A model generated the notes under the pieces. It worked only from the letters and a program-made list of their open reading frames with translations. It was not told where the DNA came from and did not search any database. Source: Phytoactinopolyspora halophila (GTDB lineage Bacteria > Actinomycetota > Actinomycetes > Jiangellales > Jiangellaceae). From it: a DNA stretch of 64,000 nucleotides. Below, one piece after another: positions 1 through 11,150 of this stretch (position 1 is its first letter; every line of letters starts with the position of its first letter). The position numbers were made by a program, and so were the translations under genes. The stretch lies in NCBI RefSeq assembly GCF_003287285.1, contig NZ_QMIG01000023.1, positions 1-64,000 on the forward strand, read 5' to 3'.

Positions 1-23
1 ACGCCCACCTCCACCACTAAGCA

Positions 24-80
24 TGAACGTTGCAAGCACCGCTTGAGCCCGCCATGTAGTCGCAAGGTGTTCATGATCAT
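24..80. repeat. Possible degenerate family A inverted repeat
   Basis: The right half (GTGTTCATGATCAT, 67-80) matches the right arm of the family A elements found later in the window. On the left only CATGAAC (24-28 region) can pair with it, so the element is degenerate or its left arm has diverged. It lies just upstream of ligD, probably at the 3' end of a gene outside the window. Nothing else is recognisable in the first 100 bases. Confidence 0.3.
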
Positions 81-101
81 GGGAGGGGGTACCGGTGGGG
101 T

Positions 102-2714
102 ATGGCGGCGTCGCGGCGACTACGTGAGTACCGGCAACGGCGCTCGTTCGGCACGACGCCCGAACCCCAGGGCGGTGACGAGCGCCACGCCACGACGGAA
201 GCCAGCGGAAACCGGTTCGTCATCCAGGAGCATCACGCCAGCCGGCTGCACTGGGATCTGCGGCTCGAACATGACGGCGTGCTCATGTCGTGGGCGCTGC
301 CGCGCGGCCTGCCCGACGACCCGGACCAGAACCGGCTCGCCATCCACACCGAGGATCATCCCGTCGAATATCTGACGTTCGAAGGCGAGATACCGCGCGG
401 CGAGTACGGCGCCGGCACCATGACCATCTGGGATCGCGGCACGTACGTGGCCGAGAAGTTCGAGGACGACAAGCTCGTGGTCGAGTTGACCGGAGAACGC
501 GTCCACGGCACGTACGCTCTGTTCCAAACCGAGAACAACTGGCTGATCCACCGGATGGACCGCCCGGAAGCGGGATCAGCGCCAGCACCGACGTCAGGAA
601 ACGAGCCCGTGCCCGATACCCGAACCGGCACCCGCGCCGACACGCATCCCGGCGCCCGCCCCGGCTCCATCGAGCCGATGAAAGCGGTACCGGCCGAATC
701 ATCCCAGCTCCCATCTGACGAGGACGCCTGGGCATTCGAGGTCAAGTGGGATGGTGTCCGGGCACTCGCCTTCCGGGCAGAAGGCTCGTTGCGGCTGATC
801 AGCCGGACGGGCACGGACATCACGAAGCAGTACCCGGAGATCGCTCCACTCGCTCGCCAGCTCGGCGCGCGTCAGGTGGTGCTGGACGGTGAGCTCGTCG
901 CGTTCGACGACAACGGACGGCCCAGCTTTCAGCATCTCCAGCCACGCATGAACGTCACCTCCGACGCCAAGATCCGCCAGCACCAGCGCACCCATCCCGT
1001 CACCTACATCATCTTCGATCTTTTGCACCTCGACGGTCGCTCCGTCATGGACCAGCCGTACACCGAGAGGCGGCGCGAGCTCGAAGAACTCGATCTCGAC
1101 GAAGCGCACTGGCAGGTGCCCGGCTATCACCGCGGTGACGCCCGGGCACTGCTGGAGGCAACCCGCGAGCAAGGCATCGAGGGCCTGATCGCCAAGCGTC
1201 TCGACAGCCCCTACCGTCCGGGACGGCGCAGCGGCGACTGGCTGAAGGTGAAGAACGTGTACCGCCAGGAAATGGTGATCGGCGGGTGGACGGCCGGCAC
1301 CGGCTCCCGCGAGGGGAGCATCGGTGCCCTGCTGATCGGCTACTACGACGATGACGGCACCGGCGACGGCGCTGCGAAGCTGCGCTACGCCGGCAAGGTC
1401 GGCACCGGTTTCGACAGCCGGACACTCCGGGACCTGCATCGACGCCTGAAGGGACGGGAACGCTCGGACAGCCCCTTCACCGGGCGCCAGCCACCGAAGG
1501 GGGCAGTGTTCGCCGAACCGGAGCTGGTCTGCGAGGTCGAGTTCCGGGAGTGGACTCGCTCCGGCACGGTACGCCAGGCGTCGTACCAGGGCCTGCGCGA
1601 CGACAAACCGGCCCGCGAGGTGGTGCGCGAAACGCCGGCCGGGGCTGCCAGCGACACCGAGAGCAACAGCGACACGAAGAGCAACAGTGGCGCCGCGAGC
1701 AGCAGCGACAACAAGAGCAGCAGCGGCACCGGTCACGACGGCACCCGTGACCGGCTACCCGAAGGCACGGTCACCGTCGAGGGTCGCACGCTCAAGCTCA
1801 CCAACCTCGACAAGATCTTTTATCCCGATGCCGGTGTGACCAAGGGCGATGTCATCGAGTACTACCGCGCGCTTGCCCCCGCTCTCCTCCCCCACCTGCG
1901 TGGCCGGCCGCTCACCATGAAGCGCTACCCCGACGGCGTGCGCGGCGAGAACTTCTTCGAGAAGCGCTGCCCTCAGTGGCGCCCCGATTGGGTCACCACC
2001 ATCTCGATCTACAGCGACAGCCAGCGCGAGGAGATCGAGTACTGCGTCGTCGAGGATCTTCCCACCCTGCTCTGGACGGCCAATCTCGCCAGCCTGGAGC
2101 TGCACACCTTGCTGGCGACAGCGCAGCCGACGGCCCGATCCGGCGGGGGCGGCCGGAAACGATCCGGAACCGGCGACCCCGAGCGGCCCACCATGGTGGT
2201 CTTCGATCTCGATCCTGGCCAGGGCAGCGGCCTCGCCGATTGCGCCCGCGTGGCCACCTCGCTGCGTGACCTGTTTGACCATCTCGACCTCGAGGTGCTG
2301 GTGAAATCGTCGGGCTCGAAGGGCCTGCACCTCGCCATACCGCTGAACACGGATGTCACCTACGACGACACCAAGCCGTTCGCTCACGCCGTGGCGCAGC
2401 TGGCGGAGAAGGAGTGGCCCGACGACGTCGTCTCGCGCATGACCAAGTCCCGGCGCCGGGGCAAGGTCCTGGTGGACTGGAGCCAGAACTCGGGACACAA
2501 GACCACCGTCGCCCCCTTCTCGCTGCGGGCACGCGAACACCCGACCGTATCGGTACCGCTCTCGTGGCCGGAAGTCGAGGCCGTCGCCAGCAGCGACGCC
2601 GAGCCCGCCAGCCTGCTGCTCGACGTCGATCAGGTTCTCCAGCAGATCGACGAGCGCAGCGCGCTCTTCCAGCCGTTGCTCGAACGCCAGCAAAGCCTGC
2701 CGGATCTGTCATAA
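102..2714 (+). CDS. ligD: Multifunctional non-homologous end joining DNA ligase LigD
   Basis: 870-aa bacterial NHEJ enzyme that trims, fills and seals double-strand breaks with Ku. Three domains are visible. The N-terminal 3'-phosphoesterase (about 35-155) has the HxxxxLHWDLRLE block. The ATP-dependent ligase (about 190-515) has the EVKWDGVR nucleotidyl-transfer motif with lysine at 215. The C-terminal primase-like polymerase (about 555-860) has the DLDPG metal motif. A Ser/Asn/Thr/Asp-rich linker (about 512-550) joins ligase and polymerase. This PE-ligase-polymerase order is the Pseudomonas type rather than the mycobacterial Pol-PE-ligase order. The ATG is preceded by GGTGGGG. No ku gene is in the window. 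It is followed by a base-excision glycosylase on the same strand, a plausible repair pair. Confidence 0.93.
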   Translation: MAASRRLREYRQRRSFGTTPEPQGGDERHATTEASGNRFVIQEHHASRLHWDLRLEHDGVLMSWALPRGLPDDPDQNRLAIHTEDHPVEYLTFEGEIPRGEYGAGTMTIWDRGTYVAEKFEDDKLVVELTGERVHGTYALFQTENNWLIHRMDRPEAGSAPAPTSGNEPVPDTRTGTRADTHPGARPGSIEPMKAVPAESSQLPSDEDAWAFEVKWDGVRALAFRAEGSLRLISRTGTDITKQYPEIAPLARQLGARQVVLDGELVAFDDNGRPSFQHLQPRMNVTSDAKIRQHQRTHPVTYIIFDLLHLDGRSVMDQPYTERRRELEELDLDEAHWQVPGYHRGDARALLEATREQGIEGLIAKRLDSPYRPGRRSGDWLKVKNVYRQEMVIGGWTAGTGSREGSIGALLIGYYDDDGTGDGAAKLRYAGKVGTGFDSRTLRDLHRRLKGRERSDSPFTGRQPPKGAVFAEPELVCEVEFREWTRSGTVRQASYQGLRDDKPAREVVRETPAGAASDTESNSDTKSNSGAASSSDNKSSSGTGHDGTRDRLPEGTVTVEGRTLKLTNLDKIFYPDAGVTKGDVIEYYRALAPALLPHLRGRPLTMKRYPDGVRGENFFEKRCPQWRPDWVTTISIYSDSQREEIEYCVVEDLPTLLWTANLASLELHTLLATAQPTARSGGGGRKRSGTGDPERPTMVVFDLDPGQGSGLADCARVATSLRDLFDHLDLEVLVKSSGSKGLHLAIPLNTDVTYDDTKPFAHAVAQLAEKEWPDDVVSRMTKSRRRGKVLVDWSQNSGHKTTVAPFSLRAREHPTVSVPLSWPEVEAVASSDAEPASLLLDVDQVLQQIDERSALFQPLLERQQSLPDLS

Positions 2715-2803
2715 CGTGTCGCAGCGGCCACGTCCGGGCACCATCCGTGATCTTTCTCCATGATCGTCGCATGGTCTGATCCGCCAGCGGGTATGACCGG
2801 GAT

Positions 2804-3622
2804 ATGCCGGAACTTCCGGATGTCGAAGGATTCCGCCGCGTTCTGGCCAAGGCAGGAGGACATCGCGTCGATCGTGTGGACGTCCTCGATGCCGGTGCAA
2901 TACGCGGCACGAGCGCCGACACCCTGCGTGATGCCGTGCACGGTCACGCCTTCGGCACCGCCCGCCGGCACGGCAAGTGGCTAATCTGCCCGATTCACGT
3001 CCCCGGCAGGAAGCACCGCAAGGCCGACCCCAGCGTGATCTTCCACTTCGGCATGACCGGCGAGCTCACCTGGTCCCAGCACGACGACGGTGAGCGGCAC
3101 CAGCATGATCGAGTCGCGTTCGTCACCGGCAGCGGCGAGCTGCGCTACCGGGACATGCGCAAGCTACACGGCATCCGCCTGGCCTCCGACGATCACGAGG
3201 TCGAGGTTCTCCTCGCCGGGCTGGGCCCGGACGCCGCCGATGCTTCCCGGGATCAGCTACGGGAGCGTGCCGGAAGCGGCCAACGGCGGATCAAGTCTGC
3301 CTTGATGGACCAGGCGACGATCGCCGGCCTGGGCAACCTGCTCGTCGACGAGATCCTGTGGCGAGTACACCTGCATCCGAGCACGCTGACCCGGGACCTG
3401 TCCGATCGGGATTGGCGCACCCTTCACCGCACCATGCACGCCACGCTGCGCAAGGCCATGTCGGCGGGACGAGTCCCCGATCATTCCTCGTGGCTGACCG
3501 GCCATCGCGATGATCGCGACGGCGCGTGTCCCCGGTGCGGTAATGTGCTGCGGCACACGCGGGTAGGGGGCCGCAACACGGCATGGTGCCCGTCCTGCCA
3601 GCCACCCGGGGATCACGACTGA
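2804..3622 (+). CDS. Fpg/Nei family DNA glycosylase/AP lyase
   Basis: 272-aa base-excision repair enzyme that removes oxidised bases and cleaves the abasic site. The start MPELPDVE carries the invariant catalytic Pro2 and Glu3. The middle holds the helix-two-turn-helix region (near GLGNLLVDEILW). The C-terminus has a zinc finger, CPRCG ... CPSC. Length fits the family (about 270 aa). It lies 89 bases downstream of ligD and may be co-transcribed. The sequence does not separate MutM from the actinobacterial Nei-like paralogues, so no symbol is given. It is convergent with dgt, with about 60 bases between them. Confidence 0.9.
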   Translation: MPELPDVEGFRRVLAKAGGHRVDRVDVLDAGAIRGTSADTLRDAVHGHAFGTARRHGKWLICPIHVPGRKHRKADPSVIFHFGMTGELTWSQHDDGERHQHDRVAFVTGSGELRYRDMRKLHGIRLASDDHEVEVLLAGLGPDAADASRDQLRERAGSGQRRIKSALMDQATIAGLGNLLVDEILWRVHLHPSTLTRDLSDRDWRTLHRTMHATLRKAMSAGRVPDHSSWLTGHRDDRDGACPRCGNVLRHTRVGGRNTAWCPSCQPPGDHD

Positions 3623-3682
3623 CGATTCGCCGGGAGGCTGCCAGGACCAGCTAAAGACCGTGACTCACCCCCGCAGAGCAGG

Positions 3683-4909
3683 TCACGTCCGCAACCGCGA
3701 GTGCAGCAGGTACGCTGAGGCGTCCGTCAGCGACGCCACCTGATCGACCACCACCCGCAGCCGGGCATCGTCGTCGGGTGCGTCCTTCCAATCCTCGCGG
3801 AACGTCGGCTCCAGGGCCTCGGGAGCACGGCCACGGAGCAACTCGACCAGTTCCTCGACCAGTGCACGCTGATCGCCGTAGGCCTCCGCACGGTCCCGCG
3901 CCGTCATGACGTACGTGGCGGCCAAGCCCTTGAGCACCGCCACTTCCAGCCGGGTTCCACGCGGGACGCACAGGTCGGCCGCATACCGGGTCAGCCGGCC
4001 GCCTCCGTAGGCTTCGTGCGTGAGCCGCTGGGCGTCCTCGCTGAACCGGCCGATGAGCTGGCTCGTCATGTCCTTCAAGGCCGCCAGCGCCGAGCGCCGT
4101 CCGTCGTAGACGTCGACCCAGAACGAGCAATGGCGCAGCCGGTCCAGGGTTTCGAGAATTTCGTCGATCTCGACGTCCGGCACATACCAGGAGCGGGTCA
4201 GCTCGGCGAACCGGCGCCGTTCCGAGGGGACGTCCAACACGCGCCACGGCTCCAGCCAGCCCCCGACGATGGCGTCCTCGACATCGTGCACGCAGTACGC
4301 GACGTCGTCGGCGAAATCCATGACCTGCGCCTCGAGGCAACGCTGTTCATCCCGTGCGCCGGCCCGCAACCATCCGAAGACGTCGGTGTCGTCCGCATAC
4401 ACGCCGAACTTGCGGGGGTGAGCGGGGCTGCGCGGCCAGGGATACTTGGTCGCCGCATCCAAGCTCGCGCGGGTCAGATTGAGCCCGGCCGGACGGCCAT
4501 CCGGATGCGCCGCCTTCGCCTCCAGCCTGGTCAGCAGGCGCAAGGTCTGCGCGTTTCCCTCGAAGCCCCCGATGTCCTCGGCTATCTTGTCGAGTGCTTC
4601 CTCGCCGTTGTGCCCGAACGGAGGATGGCCGAGATCGTGGGCCAGGCATGCGGCATCCACGACGTCCGGGTCGCAGCCCAGAGCCTTGCCGAGCTCGCGC
4701 CCGACCTGGGCCACCTCCAGCGAATGGGTCAGCCGGTTACGCACGAAATCGTCGCTGCCCGGTGAGACGACCTGCGTCTTGGCGGCGAGACGGCGCAGCG
4801 ACGCGGAGTGGAGCACGCGAGCACGATCACGCTCGAAGTCGGTGCGCGACGAGAGCTTTTCCGGCTCCGCAGCCCACCGTTCCCGGTCGGTGTCCTCATA
4901 CCCACTCAT
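3683..4909 (-). CDS. dgt: Deoxyguanosinetriphosphate triphosphohydrolase-like protein
   Basis: 408-aa HD-domain enzyme predicted to hydrolyse dGTP to deoxyguanosine and triphosphate, affecting dNTP balance. The N-terminal third has the family block with [10 protein letters not shown] followed by the metal-binding HD pair in [14 protein letters not shown]. The reading frame stays open further upstream, but the ATG at 4909 ([12 protein letters not shown]) matches where family members begin, and it leaves 84 bases to the divergent lhgO. Length is normal for the actinobacterial dGTPase-like branch. Many actinobacteria carry this gene near glyS, dusB and ppdK, as here. Confidence 0.92.
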   Translation of the reverse strand: MSGYEDTDRERWAAEPEKLSSRTDFERDRARVLHSASLRRLAAKTQVVSPGSDDFVRNRLTHSLEVAQVGRELGKALGCDPDVVDAACLAHDLGHPPFGHNGEEALDKIAEDIGGFEGNAQTLRLLTRLEAKAAHPDGRPAGLNLTRASLDAATKYPWPRSPAHPRKFGVYADDTDVFGWLRAGARDEQRCLEAQVMDFADDVAYCVHDVEDAIVGGWLEPWRVLDVPSERRRFAELTRSWYVPDVEIDEILETLDRLRHCSFWVDVYDGRRSALAALKDMTSQLIGRFSEDAQRLTHEAYGGGRLTRYAADLCVPRGTRLEVAVLKGLAATYVMTARDRAEAYGDQRALVEELVELLRGRAPEALEPTFREDWKDAPDDDARLRVVVDQVASLTDASAYLLHSRLRT

Positions 4910-4993
4910 CGATGCCGAGAGTATAGGCTTCGCCCGCCTGTGACACGTCCGGCCAGCACGCAACTGCGAGAATGTGGCGGTGGTGATCGGGAA

Positions 4994-6280
4994 ATGAACG
5001 CGGGCCGCCGATACGGCATCATCGGTGCGGGCATCATCGGCGCGGCCGTGGCCCGCGCGATACTGCGCGACGACGACGCGGCGCAGGTCACCGTTCTCGA
5101 GAAGGAAACCGAGCCCGGGTTGCACCAGACCGGCCGCAACAGCGGCGTCGTCCACGCGGGCCTGTACTACACACCCGGCTCGGCCAAGGCCCGCTTCGCT
5201 CGCCGCGGCATCCCGATGTTGCGGGAGTACTGCGAGGAGCACGGGCTGGCGTACGACGAATGCGGCAAGGTCCTCGTCGCGCTCGACGAGCGCGACAGCC
5301 GCCGCCTCCGCGACATCGAAGCACGCGCCCACGCCAACGGCGTCCCCGGCGTGCGGTGGCTGACCGGTAGCCAGCTACCCGAGGTCGAGCCCCACGTGCG
5401 CGGTGTCGCCGGATTGCACTCTCCCACCACGGCCATCGTCGATTTCGCCGCCGTGACCCGGGCGATGCTCGACGAAGCGGTACGGGCGGGCGCGCGGGTT
5501 CGGACGGGCGTGGAGGTGACCGGCTTCGACCAGACGCACGACGAGGTACGTGTCCGGGCCGCGGCGGCACCGGCACGTCGCCGCCCGGGTAGCCCGATGC
5601 TCCCGAGCCATCCGGGTCGGAGCGGGGGCGACGCCCGGCGAGACGGCAACGACACCATCGCGGCGTTCGATCACGTGATCATCTGCGCCGGCTTGCACGC
5701 CGACCGGCTTGCCCGGCTCGCCGGCGACGACGAGTTCCCGCGCATCGTCCCGTTCCGCGGCGAGTTCGCGCTCCTCCGGCCCGAACGGCGGCACCTCGTG
5801 AACGCTCTGGTGTATCCGGTGCCCGATCCCCGCTATCCGTTCCTCGGTGTGCACTTCACGCCTCGCGTAGACGGTGAGGTGCTGGTCGGTCCCAACGCCG
5901 TGCTCGCCCTGGCTCGGGAGGGCTATCACCGGCGGGATCTCGACGTGCATCAGGCGCGCGAGCTGGTCGCCTGGCCGGGCTTCCGCCGCTTCGCCCGGGC
6001 CAACTGGCGCACGGGCGTGCGTGAGGTGTACGGCTCGCTCAACCGGCGGGCCTTCGCCCGAGCAGCGCGGCGCTACGTTCCAGACCTCCGTGCCGGCGAT
6101 CTCGTCGCCACCCGGCCCGGCATCCGGGCCCAGGCGATGGATGCCGACGGCACGCTGGTCGACGACTTCCGGATCAACCAGCGCGGACGCATCCTGTGCG
6201 TGCGCAACGCGCCATCACCGGCGGCCACCGCCTCGCTGGCCATCGCCGACGACATCCTCGCCACCCTCACGCCCCGCTGA
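4994..6280 (+). CDS. lhgO: L-2-hydroxyglutarate oxidase (FAD-dependent)
   Basis: 428-aa flavoprotein of the DAO family. Near the N-terminus is the dinucleotide-binding [10 protein letters not shown] motif, followed by the LhgO-type block [13 protein letters not shown]. It should oxidise L-2-hydroxyglutarate to 2-oxoglutarate and pass electrons to the quinone pool. A low-complexity insert rich in Ala, Pro, Arg and Gly (around residues 190-215) separates otherwise conserved segments and is unusual. The ATG at 4994 is chosen because the Rossmann motif begins eight residues later. The TGA stop (6278-6280) lies inside the left arm of a long inverted repeat shared with the convergent aceB end. Confidence 0.9.
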   Translation: MNAGRRYGIIGAGIIGAAVARAILRDDDAAQVTVLEKETEPGLHQTGRNSGVVHAGLYYTPGSAKARFARRGIPMLREYCEEHGLAYDECGKVLVALDERDSRRLRDIEARAHANGVPGVRWLTGSQLPEVEPHVRGVAGLHSPTTAIVDFAAVTRAMLDEAVRAGARVRTGVEVTGFDQTHDEVRVRAAAAPARRRPGSPMLPSHPGRSGGDARRDGNDTIAAFDHVIICAGLHADRLARLAGDDEFPRIVPFRGEFALLRPERRHLVNALVYPVPDPRYPFLGVHFTPRVDGEVLVGPNAVLALAREGYHRRDLDVHQARELVAWPGFRRFARANWRTGVREVYGSLNRRAFARAARRYVPDLRAGDLVATRPGIRAQAMDADGTLVDDFRINQRGRILCVRNAPSPAATASLAIADDILATLTPR

Positions 6281-6329
6281 TCATGAACACTAATCGAACT
6301 CATAGGTCGATTAGTGTTCATGATCAGCG
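6275..6329. repeat. Family A long inverted repeat (copy A1), probable bidirectional terminator
   Basis: Arms of 23 bases (6275-6297 and 6307-6329) are perfect reverse complements around a 9-base loop. The conserved part is TGATCATGAACACTA. The stem lies between the convergent lhgO and aceB genes and contains the lhgO stop codon. The arms are AT-rich compared with the surrounding DNA, and no U-tract follows on either strand. By position it should terminate transcription from both sides. Confidence 0.85.
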
Positions 6330-6345
6330 AATGTGGAGCGGCGGG

Positions 6346-7989
<1,644 letters not shown>

Positions 7990-8050
7990 CTCGTCTTCCT
8001 CTGAGGCTCGTTGGGGGACTCGGTATTCGTCGTGTTCGTCAGGGCTGTGA

Positions 8051-9430
8051 TCAGCGGAACTGTTCCGACTCGGTCGAACCGCGCAGTGCGACGGTTTCGC
8101 CGGCCGGGTTGAGGGCCGTCGACACCATGTCGAAGTAGCCGGTTCCCACCTCACGCTGGTGCTTCACGCCCGTATACCCATATTCCTCGGCGGCGAACTC
8201 CTTCTCCTGCAACTCCACGTACGCCGTCATGCCGGACGTGGCGTAACGGCGCGCCAGTTCGAACATCCCGTAGTTCAGCTGGTGGAATCCCGCCAGCGTG
8301 ATGAACTGGAAGCGATACCCCATGGCACCGAGTTCCCGCTGGAACCGGGCGATCGTGTCGTCGTCAAGATGCGCCTTCCAGTTGAACGATGGCGAGCAGT
8401 TGTACGCGAGCATCGTGTCCGGGTAGCGCTCGTGCACGGCCTCGGCCACCTTGCGGGCCAGTTCGAGGTCAGGCGTGCCCGTCTCGACCCAGACGAGATC
8501 GGCGTAAGGCGCGTACGCCAGAGCGCGGGCGATCACCGCGTCGGGTCCGGGCGTGACCCGGAAGTATCCCTCCGCACTGCGCTCGCCCGTCAGGAACTCC
8601 CGATCGCGCGGGTCGACGTCGCTGGTCAGCAGCTTCGCGGCGAGCGCGTCGGTGCGGGCGATGATGATCGTCGGAACATCCGCGACATCCGCCGCCAGCC
8701 GCGCGGCATTGAGCGTGCGGACGTGCTGCGACGTCGGGACCAGGACCTTGCCACCGAGGTGCCCGCACTTCTTCTCCGAAGCGAGCTGGTCCTCGTAGTG
8801 CACACCCGCCGCTCCGGCCGCGATGAGCGCCTTGGCCAGTTCGAACGCGTTGAGCGGGCCGCCGAAGCCCGCCTCGGCGTCGGCGACGATCGGAGCCAGC
8901 CAGTCGACGCCCGGATCGACACCCTCGGAGAACGTGATCTCGTCGGCGCGCAGCAGCGCGTTGTTGATCCTGCGGACGACTGTGGGGACCGAGTTCACCG
9001 GGTACAGGCTCTGGTCCGGATAGGTCTGCCCGGCGGTGTTGCCGTCGGCAGCCACTTGCCATCCGGAAAGGTAGATCGCCTCCAGCCCGGCGCGGACCAT
9101 CTGCACCGCCTGATTGCCCGTGATGGCACCCAGAGCATGCACGTAGTCGCGGCTGTTCAGCAGCTCCCACAGGCGCTCGGCGCCCCGGCGCGCCAGCGTG
9201 TACTCCTCGCGGACAGTGCCCCGCAGCCGGACGACGTCCTCGGCCGTGTACGCGCGCTCCACGCCGCGCCACCGGGGGTTGCTCGCCCATTCCCGTTCAA
9301 GCCGGGCCGCTTCGTCGGCGATCCGTTCCGGTACGGTCGCGCCACCCGCGTCGTGACCGGCGTCGTTCGCGCGAGTGCCGCGAGGCGTTCGGGCCGTGCC
9401 GCCATCGTCCCTGTCGAGTGCCACCGTCAT
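8051..9430 (-). CDS. aceA: Isocitrate lyase
   Basis: 459-aa enzyme splitting isocitrate into glyoxylate and succinate. The family signature KKCGH, with catalytic cysteine near residue 222, is intact, followed by the GGKVLVPT block. Residues 1-35 are a variable Asp/Arg/Thr-rich tail. The gene starts an operon with aceB and diverges from the RamB-type regulator across 175 bases. Its product is needed for growth on acetate or fatty acids. Confidence 0.96.
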   Translation of the reverse strand: MTVALDRDDGGTARTPRGTRANDAGHDAGGATVPERIADEAARLEREWASNPRWRGVERAYTAEDVVRLRGTVREEYTLARRGAERLWELLNSRDYVHALGAITGNQAVQMVRAGLEAIYLSGWQVAADGNTAGQTYPDQSLYPVNSVPTVVRRINNALLRADEITFSEGVDPGVDWLAPIVADAEAGFGGPLNAFELAKALIAAGAAGVHYEDQLASEKKCGHLGGKVLVPTSQHVRTLNAARLAADVADVPTIIIARTDALAAKLLTSDVDPRDREFLTGERSAEGYFRVTPGPDAVIARALAYAPYADLVWVETGTPDLELARKVAEAVHERYPDTMLAYNCSPSFNWKAHLDDDTIARFQRELGAMGYRFQFITLAGFHQLNYGMFELARRYATSGMTAYVELQEKEFAAEEYGYTGVKHQREVGTGYFDMVSTALNPAGETVALRGSTESEQFR

Positions 9431-9541
9431 GTCTACTCCTCGTTCGGGATTGGACTGGATCGCCGGGGTCCGCGTTCTGCATCCCGAGGTTTGCCGACGA
9501 TCCAGCCATCGAAGATTGCTCTTGATGACACAATGCAGGGG

Positions 9542-9569
9542 TTGAGAAGAGTTCTTCCACAGCTATAGT
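9542..9569 (+). promoter_or_regulatory. Probable promoter of the RamB-type regulator gene
   Basis: TTGAGA (9542-9547) and TATAGT (9564-9569) are separated by 16 bases and face the regulator gene at 9606. The predicted transcript would start near 9576, inside the inverted repeat at 9572-9593. Confidence 0.55.
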
Positions 9570-9571
9570 TG

Positions 9572-9593
9572 GTGAATTGTCGTAAAAATTCAC
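9572..9593. promoter_or_regulatory. Inverted repeat, candidate autoregulatory operator
   Basis: GTGAATT and AATTCAC form 7-base perfect arms separated by 8 bases. The repeat covers the predicted transcription start of the ramB-like gene and ends just before its GAGGAG ribosome site. It would suit an operator bound by the regulator itself; which protein binds it is an inference. Confidence 0.45.
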
Positions 9594-9605
9594 TGAGGAG
9601 AAAGA

Positions 9606-11060
9606 ATGGGCTTTCCCGACGGCGAGCTCGACCTCGCCACACTGGGCCAACGGATCCGCCACACGCGCAAGTCGAAAGGTATGACCCTCGGCGAACTGGC
9701 CACGACCGTCGACCGCGCGCCGTCGCTGCTGTCGCAGATCGAGAACGGCAAGCGCGAGCCCCGGCTCACCCTGATCCAATCACTCGCGTCGGCACTCGGT
9801 GTCGACGTCGCGCACCTCATCAAACCCGAGGCACCGTCACACCGGGCAGCACTCGAGATCGCACTCGCACGCGCACAGGAAAGCCCGCTCTATGCCACGC
9901 TCGGGCTGCCGCACGTCGGCCTGACCAGCAAGCTGCCCACCGACGCGTTGGAAGCGCTCGTCGGCTTGCACTCCGAACTCGAACGGCGGGCCACCGAGCA
10001 GGCGGCCACACCCGAGGAAGCGCGGCGCGCCAACGCCGAGCTCCGCCAGCAGATGCGCGACCGCAACAACTACTTCACCGAGCTCGAACGGACCGCTGCC
10101 TCGCTGTCGGAGGCCATCGGGCACAGCAGCGGACCGCTGACCGAACGTGGCATCAACGACCTCACGTCGCACCTGGGCTTCACGCTGCACCGCGCCGCCG
10201 ATCTCCCGCGCGCCACCCGATCGATCACCGACCTGCGCAACCGGCGTATCTACCTGCCCATGCCCAGCCATACCAGCCACGACCCCCGCACTATCGTGCT
10301 GCAGACGCTGGCGCACTTCGCCCTCGGTCACCAGGAACCCGCCAACTACGCCGACTTCCTGCGGCAACGCGTAGAGGTCAACTACGTCGCGGCGGCGCTC
10401 CTCATGCCCGAGGTCGCCGCAGTCGACTTCCTGCAGCGCGCGAAGGCGGCGAAGACGCTGGCCATCGAGGACCTCCGGGATGTCTTTGCGGTGTCATACG
10501 AGATGGCCGCGCATCGCTTCACCAACCTGGCCACTCATCACCTGGACATTCCCGTGCATTTCATGCGGGTCGGCGAGGACGGCATCATCTACAAGGCGTA
10601 TGAGAACGACGACGTCACGTTCCCCGCCGACGTCACGGGCGCGATCGAAGGGCAGATGGTGTGCCGATACTGGGCCGCCCGGGCCGTCTTCCACGCCGCC
10701 GACCGGTACGCGTCGCACTACCAGTACACGGACATGGGACGGGGCACCTACTGGTGCACGACACACGTGGAGCGCACCACGGCCGGCGATTTCGCGATCG
10801 ACGTTGGCGTGCCGTACGCGCACGCGAAGTGGTTCCAGGGCCGCGAGACGACGAACCGGGCGACGTCGGCGTGTCCCGACCCGTCGTGCTGCCACCGCCC
10901 GCCCGTGAACCTGGCCGAGCGCTGGAGCGAGTACGCCTGGCCAAGCGCGCGGACGCACTCTCACCTGCTGGCCGCCTTACCGCCGGGCACCTTCCCCGGC
11001 GTCGACGACACCGACGTCTACACCTTCCTCGACCGCCACTCCCCCTCCTTGTCAGAATGA
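9606..11060 (+). CDS. RamB-type XRE family regulator of acetate/glyoxylate metabolism
   Basis: 484-aa regulator. Residues about 8-62 form an HTH_3 DNA-binding domain. The middle (about 175-300) resembles the ImmA/IrrE metallopeptidase-like fold, and the C-terminal part has the Cys/His-containing domain (DUF2083 type) that binds acyl effectors in relatives. At the peptidase motif it reads LAHFALGH, so the catalytic Glu of HExxH is absent and the domain is probably a sensor. RamB proteins of Corynebacterium and Mycobacterium repress aceA and aceB, and this gene is divergent from aceA. A strong GAGGAG site precedes the ATG. Its TGA lies in the arm of inverted repeat B1. Confidence 0.85.
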   Translation: MGFPDGELDLATLGQRIRHTRKSKGMTLGELATTVDRAPSLLSQIENGKREPRLTLIQSLASALGVDVAHLIKPEAPSHRAALEIALARAQESPLYATLGLPHVGLTSKLPTDALEALVGLHSELERRATEQAATPEEARRANAELRQQMRDRNNYFTELERTAASLSEAIGHSSGPLTERGINDLTSHLGFTLHRAADLPRATRSITDLRNRRIYLPMPSHTSHDPRTIVLQTLAHFALGHQEPANYADFLRQRVEVNYVAAALLMPEVAAVDFLQRAKAAKTLAIEDLRDVFAVSYEMAAHRFTNLATHHLDIPVHFMRVGEDGIIYKAYENDDVTFPADVTGAIEGQMVCRYWAARAVFHAADRYASHYQYTDMGRGTYWCTTHVERTTAGDFAIDVGVPYAHAKWFQGRETTNRATSACPDPSCCHRPPVNLAERWSEYAWPSARTHSHLLAALPPGTFPGVDDTDVYTFLDRHSPSLSE

Positions 11061-11144
11061 TCATGTTTGGTACGTTTCCTCGGGCCATAACACGTCTGCA
11101 GGCGTGTCACGGCCCGAGGAAACGTACCAAACATGATCATTCTG
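11053..11144. repeat. Family B long inverted repeat (copy B1), probable bidirectional terminator
   Basis: Perfect 34-base arms (11053-11086 and 11111-11144) begin around ATGATCATGTTTGGTACG and end in CTCGGGCC. The centre contains a further imperfect stem (ACACG/CGTGT) around TCTGCAGG, so nearly the whole 92 bases fold on themselves. It separates the convergent ramB-like and sortase genes and holds the stop codon of the former. The same element recurs at 42288-42387. Confidence 0.88.
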
Positions 11145-11150
11145 ATTGGG

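Noticed and set aside
3658-3688. Hairpin between fpg and dgt as a terminator
   Set aside because: Only six-base arms (CGTGAC/GTCACG) around a long loop, overlapping the dgt stop; too weak to annotate.
6275-6329. Family A repeats as termini of an insertion sequence or MITE
   Set aside because: No target-site duplication or internal sequence beyond the stem was seen; they behave as single hairpins, although mobility cannot be excluded.
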